A stretch of 64,000 nucleotides of DNA, from contig MNCI01026259.1 in assembly GCA_015680685.1 (NCBI GenBank), forward strand, positions 116,019-180,018, read 5' to 3'. The DNA comes from Gnetum montanum. Taxonomy: Eukaryota; Streptophyta; Gnetopsida; Gnetales; Gnetaceae. Position numbers and translations under genes: made by a program. Below, piece after piece: positions 56,310 through 64,000 of the stretch. Under the pieces are notes generated by a model. It worked only from the letters and a program-made list of their open reading frames with translations. It had not been told where the DNA came from and searched no databases. How positions within the stretch are numbered: the first letter of the stretch is position 1; each line of letters starts with the position of its first letter.

Positions 56310-58898
56310 ATGGTTTCAAATAGAGAAGCACAAGGAGGACCTTCACAAGGCATTGGAAAATAACCAAGAGATCAAGGTAGAGGCCAAACTAGAGGACAAG
56401 AACCAGAACAAGAGGATCAAGAAGCCCAATCATTTAGTATCCATCAAGAAACTCTTGCTATGGGACAATCAATCCAAGGAGAGGTAGAGGAATCACAAGT
56501 GCAAGGACAATCCTCACGTTATTGCAAGACTTCCTCCAAGCTATTCAAGACAGGATTAAGCCTAATCATAGTCATTGTGGAGATGAACTTTGGTCCATTC
56601 ATACTCCTGAATTAGTAAAGACACAACTTAAGGTGTCACCATTGTGGCCTATCCTATCTAATAGTGGCGAATGTTACCTTGGAGAAACCTATTATTTTTG
56701 GGACAATAAGGAAGAGGGTACCACAATCAACATTGGAGGAGTCTCTATCTCATACTTAGTCAAGGCAATAGCAGAAGCTCAGAACATACCAAATGAAGGG
56801 ACAAAAATACCACATCTATTCACAAGATCAAATGCTCAAATTAGAATATTATGGGTAAAATGGACATATGGCAAGGAAGATAAGGAATATAGTGAGCTAA
56901 CTCTAGAGGAGTGAATCTATTTCAAAATTGGCACCTATGACTTATTCCTAACAAAAGGAATGAATAGGTTGTCCACATATGTAGCTAGGGGAAGTGTGAT
57001 CCTAATAGAGAAATACAATGCTAATATCACAAAACTCTACTTTATGGAGATTTAGAGGTGGTTTGAAGAAAGGAAGGTAGGGAAGCCAACACTTCCATTC
57101 CCTTACCTTATCAAAAAATTGTGCAAGCAACCTAGAATCCTGGGTTACACCAATGACATTTCCAAGAGAGCCTAGAATGCTTCATATGTTAAATTGCTCA
57201 AACTAGCACCACCTAGAAAGGATCAAGATGAAGAGCAACAAGAACAATAGTAAGAGCAACAACAGGAGTAGCAACAATAACAATAACAACAACAACATCA
57301 AGTCCCACCACTGTTGCTACAAGACTATAGACCATCCATGAGTCATTTGCAACAAATTGTAGAGACCATTAACTAGGGTACAATGGAGGAAGCCAACCTC
57401 TATTGAGTTATAGATAGTGCCATACAATCTATAGTTTCAATAGATCCTAGAAGTGGAAAAATTTCATTGTAGTTAGGAAAATGGGATCAATGGTCATAAT
57501 AGATCTCTAGAAATGTTGTATCATTTCAAGTGGTGATGGAGACTAGAAAAGGAGCCACAGTTATGGTAGTGCAACACTAGAATGTAGTAGAAGTAGCAAA
57601 GGTAAGCATTGATCACATAAAAGAGTCTTCCAACATACCTTTTGTGCCACTAGAAGATCTAACTAGAGCTAGAGATGTTCAAATGTTAGCCTAAACCTTG
57701 ATGACTCCTACTAACCATGAAGATGTGTTTGATCGACTATTATAGGCTAGACAAGAAATGAGAATACTTTTTTGACAATCCAAGTGATGTCACTATAGTG
57801 TAGTCATAATTGATTACCACAAAGGACAAACTAGTCATGGTAGAGACTAGGGTAGAGCATGCAAAAGAAAAAATCCATAGACTCCAAGAAGAACTCACAA
57901 CCCTAAGAGCTAAACATAGAGATCCCATACAATTTGTTGCATCTAACTAGATAGAATAGTTCAAAATAAAGCAAATTATTAGCCTAATTAAGTAGAATAA
58001 ACAAATGGTAATGAAGAAGGAGAAAGCAGTGTGGAATGCCTCTATAGTAGAAGCACAAATGTATGCACATGCTAAGCATTCACTGTAGTCTAAGAAGAAA
58101 TTAAATAACTTGCTACCACCAATATGAGGTTGACCACTATAGAAAAATAGAAAAACATCTTGGAAGAAAGCATCCACAAGTTAAGACAACAACTGGTGAG
58201 GTTCAAGAAAGACACAAGTTGCCTTGTAAGAGAAAATAGAATCCTCTAAAAGGAGGAGGTATGTGCTATCCATAAAAAATTAGCCATTAAAATAAACACA
58301 TGGCAAAATAAGACAAAGAAACATGAAAGGATCAAGGAACACATTCATGATCATGTGGGAATGTACAAGAAAATTAATGAGAAAGAGATCCAAATGGCCA
58401 AAGCTAGAATCAACTCCATATCAGCACAAAATCTTGACTAGTAGCCCATCTTGGATAGCTATACCCACATTTACCAAGCAAAAGTTAAGAATAAAGACCT
58501 ACAGATTGAAGACCTAAAAGAGTGCATGGGATTAGGTAAACTATGTTACACTAACTTAGCCATGTTAATAATAGGAAGGCCCAAAAATGAGCTAGAACAG
58601 AAAGTAGCAGCCATGTATGCATTGTACAAGAAAGGATTTGTAGATCATAAAGATGATTAATAAAAAGTCTAAGTGGAAAAATTTGAATTAAAAACAATCA
58701 AGGCTATCTACCAAGGGTAGAAAGACATTGCAGCAAACCTAGCTAGAAGGTTATCTAATTATCATGAATTACATGAGAAGTCTAGAGCATTTGAAAAGGA
58801 GAGAAGGTAGTTTACAACCTAGTATGTTAAGGCTAATTAGATGTTTTTGCAACTACTGTGCCCATGGGGTGTACCCACTCCATCACACATTGCATAAC
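56310..58898 (+). pseudogene. Element E post-pol ORF: coiled-coil protein, interrupted
   Basis: ATG at 56310 (MVSNREAQGGPSQG). N-terminal Gln/Glu-rich part, a frameshift, then open 56522-56914 (LVKTQLKVSPLWPILSN, YLGETYYFWDNKEEG). Next a block like D (VGKPTLPFPYLIKKLCK, 57080), a poly-Gln-like stretch (57235-57300) and a long charged coiled coil (57840-58650). It ends in MFLQLLCPWGVPTPSHIA at about 58896, where F interrupts it. Confidence 0.75.
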
Positions 58899-59752
58899 TA
58901 ATGAATTGTATTTTGTCTAGCTTTAATATTGGGGGCTTAGAGGTGATGTTAGATATTCAATGTCATGGGATATGTGCTAGCCTATAAATATAGCACTTGG
59001 GCACATGGTTTGGACATAAGTTTTATCATAGCATAGCAAAGCTCTTGCAGTTTTTCTTCCTCAAAGTTAGAGAATATTTTCCCAAGTGCTCATAGTAGGA
59101 GTCATTGACTGTACAGATCTTTATTTGAGCACTATTGTACATAAGCATAGCTGTGTGTGTAGCAATAAAGACAAGCTTTTTGATAAACCTTGTAGCACTA
59201 TAGCTAGATTAAATATTTTGTGTATGCATTTAGTGTTTTATGCAATTTTATTTAATGCTTTCAAGTAGTTAACCTAAATTAAGCTAAGTTAAGTTAGCTA
59301 GGATAAATAACAATTAATTAAGCACATAAGTATGACCACTTTGAGCATGCACATGATGCTTGCTAATCCCAACAATGCTTAACATTTGGTAACTTAGCAG
59401 TGCTATAAATGTTTAGGATGTGTATGAAAAGTGGGACTAAATACTTATGTTAGGATTAGTTAGAGATTAATTAGTTAGTTAGATAAAATTGGCCATTAAA
59501 ATTACTTTATTCCTTTATTTTAAGCACTAAGAACATAAAACATTAAAAATGATAAAAATTAGATGCCTCAATTGCACTTAACCATACCTTTTTATTTCAT
59601 AAGTGTAACTGGGAAGACAACGATTGTAATGATTAGACTTTACTTCCTAAAACTAGTGTACTTGAAAACTTAAGGTCTACGAAATTTGATTGAATTGTGA
59701 ATAAAAACTTATGATTTGTATGGTTAAGCGTAGGGGTATTTGCTACTCATCA
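58899..59752 (+). repeat. Element F 5' LTR
   Basis: 854 bp; TAATGAATTG (TG decayed) to CTCATCA. CTATAAATATAG at about 58982, AATAAA at 59164. Closest relative is the A 3' LTR. Confidence 0.82.
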
Positions 59753-59753
59753 A

Positions 59754-59772
59754 TGGCATCGTTTTTGGGGAT
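59754..59772 (+). promoter_or_regulatory. Element F primer-binding site
   Basis: TGGCATCGTTTTTGGGGATC, one base after the LTR. Confidence 0.78.
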
Positions 59773-59917
59773 CTTTTGTTTGGTACATGCACTATCTAGG
59801 AACTTAGTGAAAACTATTTAACATTATTGGAATGAACCCTAATGTCACATCATATGCCAAAATAACAAAAACAATTATAACAAAGCTCATTGATTTTTAT
59901 TTTTTTCTAATCCTAGA

Positions 59918-61605
59918 ATGTCTTCTTCTTCTCACAAGAGTGATTCCCCATCTAATTTTGAGCAAACATCCAATCGACAAAGAATTAAACAAATAGATTA
60001 GCAAGTGCCCCACCAATATAGGGTGGTATATGCTCATCTTGATGAGTATGTTCTTGACTTCACCTTCATCCTACACTAGGATGAACAAATGTAGTGGCGG
60101 AACCTGAAGGGCAACATTATGTTGTTGCCTGATCAATCCATTTTTGCAATGCTTCAATGCACTCTTATGAGGTTGGGTCTACAAGGACTACATTCTAAAT
60201 ATATTGTGCAAGATAGTGATGCTAGGAAGTACCATCTCATAAATGCACAACATAAAAAGGATCAGTGATAAGATAAGCATTATGAGAGTGTGAAGGGAAA
60301 ATAGTCTGATGGCTCCTCATTCCTATTGTACCAAAGAGATGGTGAGGCCTTCTTCTCTAAGGGCTCTCCATTCAATGACACTTCTCTCTTTGACTTTGGC
60401 CAAGAAGGCCAAAACCAGAACCTACAATCTACTATTCACAATCCTGGCTCTAGCAAGAATGGATCCCATGATCAAAAGAGATTTTGGAAGGAGGATCATG
60501 GCAAGGATGAGGATAAGCATCACAATTGTGATCATGACCATCGAAGAGGTGATAGTAGGCATTGTGGTGATGCTAGTTCTTCTTTCTCTTTACCTTCATC
60601 ATCATCTTCTTCCTCTTCTAGCTTTGAATGCAACCACTAAGGGCATACTTGTGATGGAGGTAATTGATGGGACTAAAATGATTGTAGGGTTCATTGGGAA
60701 AGTCATGATTAGGGGTGCACACATTCAAGGAAGGTCCATCATCATGAAAGTAGGGGTAGCAGAGGACATCATCAACACCATGACCACCATAGAGGCCATA
60801 GTTATGATGAGCCTTTACTTGCCACTCAGCATGCTGAACACCGTAAAGGCAGTGATAATTCCTATAAGGCACATAAAGGATAGTTAAATCAAGAGGCTAG
60901 ACATAAAAATTATCCCCAAGTTTGAAGGGGAATATAACTTAGATCCACAAAATCATCTTTAGGCCTTTCATGATGCATGTGCCTTGTAAGATGTGGAGAA
61001 TGATTAGCAAAAGCTTAAGCTATTTCCAAGGATACTCATTAAAAAATTAGGGAGTTGCTATTGGTCCCTAGAATCAAAATCCATCAGATTTTCGAGTACA
61101 ATGCTCAAACTATTCAATGACAAATATCAGACATACTCTTGAGTATCCAACTTGAGGAGGTATATCCAAGGATGGAAACAAGGGATGCATAAACCCTTGA
61201 ACATAACCATGGGTTGATATTATTCTCTATTGCATAGATGTCCTAGCCATGGTTATTCTCAACAAAAACAAATTTGCCATATCATATATGGGCTTTGATT
61301 AGAAATGAGAACTCTCAGAGTCTATGCCCAAGGGAAATTGTTAGAACTAAGATCCCATTGGATTTAAAGGTTGACTGAATAGGTAGTAAAGGAAGAAGGT
61401 GAGTTGAGAAAATAAAAAAGTGAAAAATAATATAATAGGGATCCTTCCATCAAAAAGAGGGAGATACAATTTTGTAATAATGAGGAGGAGTCACCACTTG
61501 ATGAGGTGATAAATAGAAAAACCCTTCCAATCCAAAAATCTATGTTTAAAATTTTAGCCAAGGTAGATAAAATGTGGGATTTGTTGGATGAAAAATTTCA
61601 AACTG
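59918..61605 (+). pseudogene. gag: Element F gag remnant
   Basis: ATG at 59918 (MSSSSHKSDSP). The same frame continues to 60640 with stops: VVYAHLDEYVLDF, a His/Asp-rich part and SSSFSLPSSSSSSSSSFE. DEPLLAT follows at about 60808, then the Gag core in damaged form to about 61350 and a basic helix to 61605. The 192-codon open frame at 60309-60887 is a shadow in another frame. Knuckle and Pro-rich linker are missing through the deletion. Confidence 0.78.
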
Positions 61606-62090
61606 CTTTAAAGCAACATTCATCTCAAGTTGGCTAATCAGTCCATCATTGTTCCCTTAGGATTGGTGGAGGACATTATGATCATCATTTATGGGTGTTC
61701 CTACCTAGCTGATTTCCTAGTGATCTAAGTGGACAATTACAAGGGAAACTTCTCAATCATCATGGGAAGAGCTTGGCTAAGCACTATTGATGCATGATTG
61801 AGGATTCAAGATCTTTCCCTCAAACTATCTAAAGAAAATACATTTAGAAATATCAAGAGGAAGAAAGTTCTATGCATCACGTATAGTGATACAGGGTGCA
61901 ATTGTGTGCAGAAACTATGGGCCATTAACAGTGTATCTATCAAAGCATGCAGTCAATGTGTTGATATATTGGAAATTCAAAAGTGCCTGTATGTAGTAGA
62001 CACAAAGAAAGAGGGCATATAATGGCTAATAGCTGATCTTGGAAGTAGCACACTTTGCATCGAACCTACTGAGAGCCTAAGATGTGCCTA
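61606..62090 (+). pseudogene. Element F protease, 5'-deleted
   Basis: Starts inside the protease after the active site (LANQSIIVPL-like block). It keeps the IIMGRAWLST flap-like block (about 61760) and CITYSDTGC (61877). The catalytic Asp is lost in the deletion. Confidence 0.7.
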
Positions 62091-63156
62091 CGTGGAAGCC
62101 ATGGATGAACTAGAGAAAGTTCATCACCAACTCTGCATTGACAAAATTGATGATACTAATTGGGAAAAGTTGAAAATTCTTGAAAATTTTAAACAAGAGC
62201 CCCTTGATTTGAAAATTCTACCTACTGGCATGGAATATGCATTCTTAAAAAATGGAAAGCCAGTAATAATCAATGTAAATCTTACTGCTGCTAAACAAAA
62301 GAAGATGCTATTGAATGTGATCAACAGATGACCAACAGCTTTTGCTTGGTCATATCCTGAATTCATAGGGATTGATCCTAGGATATGCCAACATTATATC
62401 TACATTTTTCCGACCATGAAGCGAAGGACATAGCCATAGCAGCGGTTGAACCCCAAATTGAAGCAGATCGTTAAAGAGAAAACTGAACAACTCCTCAAGG
62501 TGGGGTTTATGTATTCCATTGCAAATAGTAAGTAGGTTAGCCCACTTGTGATTGTGCCAAAGAAAGATGGCAAGTGGTGAGTTTGCATCAACTTCTGGCT
62601 ATTGAATATGACAACATTCAAAGATCACTTTTCATTACCATTTATAGATCAACTGTTGGGTACCATTTCTAGGTAATGCTATTATAGTTTTTTGGATGGT
62701 TATAGTGGCTATAACCAAATCTAGATCACATTAGAGGATCAGGCAAAAATAACATTCATGAGTCCATGAGGGATTTTTGCATATCAAAAGATGCCTTTTA
62801 GCCTATGCAATGCCCCTGCCACATTTTAACAACTAGTCTTGAGTACTTTTCAGTAACAAATTAGTAGCAAGGTGGAATTCTTCATGGATGACTTCTCCAT
62901 CTATGAGCCTACATTTGAGCAAGACTTGGACCATCTTGAGCAAGTGCTCAAAAGATGCATGGAGACCAATCTTTGACTCAATTGGTAGAACAGCCATCTA
63001 ATGGTCTAGGAGGGCATTGTGTTAGGGAAAATTTTTTTAAAAGTAGGAATTGAGGTCAACCTTGAAAATATTAGTGTCATCCAAGGAATTACTCATCAAC
63101 TAGAAACTATAAAAGATGTCTGATCATTGCTTAGACACACTAGTTACTACTAGCAA
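62091..63156 (+). pseudogene. Element F reverse transcriptase, C-terminally truncated
   Basis: Open linker 62092-62331 (MDELEKVHHQL, FKQEPLDLKILPTG), FAWSYPEF, then RT: KQIVKEKTEQLL, VCINFWLLN, DHFSLPFIDQ, GYNQI with TAG for Gln, MPFSLCNAPATF and FMDD at 62881-62892. The frame ends in the thumb (LRHTSYY) at 63156. Confidence 0.85.
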
Positions 63157-64000
63157 CTTCCATTATGAATTTTGACATGTATGTGTGTTGATTATGGGTG
63201 TGGATATGGTATTTATAAATGCATGAGTTAAGTTTATTTAGCATTTCTATAGCAAGTTAGATTGATATAGGATATTGGATGATGCATGTAGCATGAGTTA
63301 CTTGTGATCATTAATTTGACACAATTTCATAATTATGCATGTAGTAGGGATTACTTGTGACTGTGTAACAAGTGGATCTAATACAAGAAAGTGCAACAAT
63401 TAGTGATAAGGTGCTCTAGAGATAGTATTGGGTTGGCCTCCAATAGGATGCATTAGTAAGGCTCCTTTCCCATGCCTCATCCTAGAAGTAGGATAGCAAA
63501 GGTTTGATGGTTCCTATGGATGGTATTAGGTCTAGGAGAGCCATAGACTATATCTGTGGCCAATCTTCTAGAAGGCTAGTAGCTTTGAATCATAAGGTAA
63601 CAAGCAATAGCATTGGTATTAATAATAAAGACTAATAAAAGACTTTCAAGCACATGATAGAGATAAATACTCATGATAATAAATGCATGCTTTTATACTA
63701 AGTGTAGATTTATTGGCTACCATAGGGATTAATGGTTATGCATAGATTTCTTTTTGAGTTGGTTTGGCTATGTATTGACATAATTAGCAATGTGAGTTGT
63801 TATGATAAAAAATTGACATTATTTCTAAAATTTGTGATGCCTAATTGATTGTTATGATTTACTTGATCATGTTAAGGTTTGGATTTCATATGATGTATGA
63901 ATGATTATAGTATATTTTGGTTAGTATCATGCTTGGTTTAACATATGATTTTTTGGATTACGAGTAGCTTTGTGAGATGATGCACTTATGATAATGCTAT
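63157..64000. other. Unassigned sequence after the break of element F
   Basis: No similarity to any element in the window and no open frame. AT-rich at both ends, with a middle block (63400-63600) of higher GC. Probably another insertion or the flank of a deletion; its type cannot be told from the part seen. Confidence 0.35.

Larger units (their letters stand above)
50460..58898 (+). mobile_element. Element E: gag-bearing Athila-like element without pol, 3' end cut by F
   Basis: 5' LTR, primer site, gag, protease tail remnant, conserved non-coding region and post-pol ORF, in the same order as D. RT, RNase H and IN are absent. The post-pol ORF breaks off in its last conserved block at about 58896, where the F LTR starts, so the 3' LTR of E should lie beyond the window. 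Confidence 0.8.
58899..63156 (+). mobile_element. Element F: Athila-like element, internally deleted and truncated
   Basis: 5' LTR, primer site, gag, then a jump at about 61605 into the protease, then RT. RT stops at 63156 and unrelated sequence follows. Gag is related to C, and LTR and RT to A. No 3' LTR in the window. It lies in the E post-pol ORF, so it is younger than E. Confidence 0.8.

Noticed and set aside
60309-60887. 192-codon open frame on the + strand
   Set aside because: Overlaps the F gag in another frame; the gag frame is the one conserved with C.

Overview
This window looks like nuclear DNA of a large-genome seed plant. A gymnosperm such as a conifer is my best guess, with low confidence. 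It is almost wall-to-wall, old, nested LTR retrotransposons, and I see no intact host gene, rRNA, tRNA or CRISPR array. Coding remains are recognisable over long stretches but are broken by indels and by stop codons. Most stops are TAG standing where glutamine (CAG) is expected, as methylated-cytosine decay would produce.

Two Ty3/gypsy groups are present. The first is Athila-like and lies on the + strand. Its LTRs are 790-890 bp and have TGATGA...CATCA-type ends. Where present, the primer site lies 1 nt after the LTR and reads roughly TGGCACCGTTTCTGGGGAT; the Gag has a CX2CX3HX4C knuckle and the RT has an FMDD centre. Five copies are named here: A (326-29465, the only one with PR, RT, RNase H and IN remains), C (33160-40278), D (31043-48828), E (50460-58898, interrupted) and F (58899 to at least 63156). 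C, D and E carry gag but have lost RT, RNase H and IN. A, D and E also carry a long post-pol ORF ending in coiled coil. The second group is Tat/Ogre-like, on the - strand: element B (4897-22869) with two RNase H domains, plus a solo LTR of the same family (31960-33159 and 40284-40509).

The nesting can be read from target-site duplications (TSDs) and reading frames. B sits inside the integrase of A, whose frame resumes at about 22876. D is inserted in an unassigned sequence (29466-31042 and 48829-50459). The solo LTR sits in the leader of D, and C sits inside that solo LTR. F begins inside the post-pol ORF of E. The first 195 bp are the end of another LTR that matches D better than A.

Four observations deserve a second look. 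(1) B contains, between protease and RT, a gene-like region on the opposite strand with several plausible GT-AG introns and a coiled-coil C-terminus. (2) The roughly 2 kb non-coding stretch between pol and the post-pol ORF holds a hairpin whose arms change sequence but keep pairing in A, D and E, around a constant 37-nt loop region. (3) Just before the post-pol ORF, these elements carry a TATA box with a copy of the family's own LTR U3 palindromic motif, suggesting a second internal promoter. (4) The gag-only elements appear to be a non-autonomous lineage. One likely assembly artefact is present: a single N at 38345 flanked by perfect 46-bp direct repeats.
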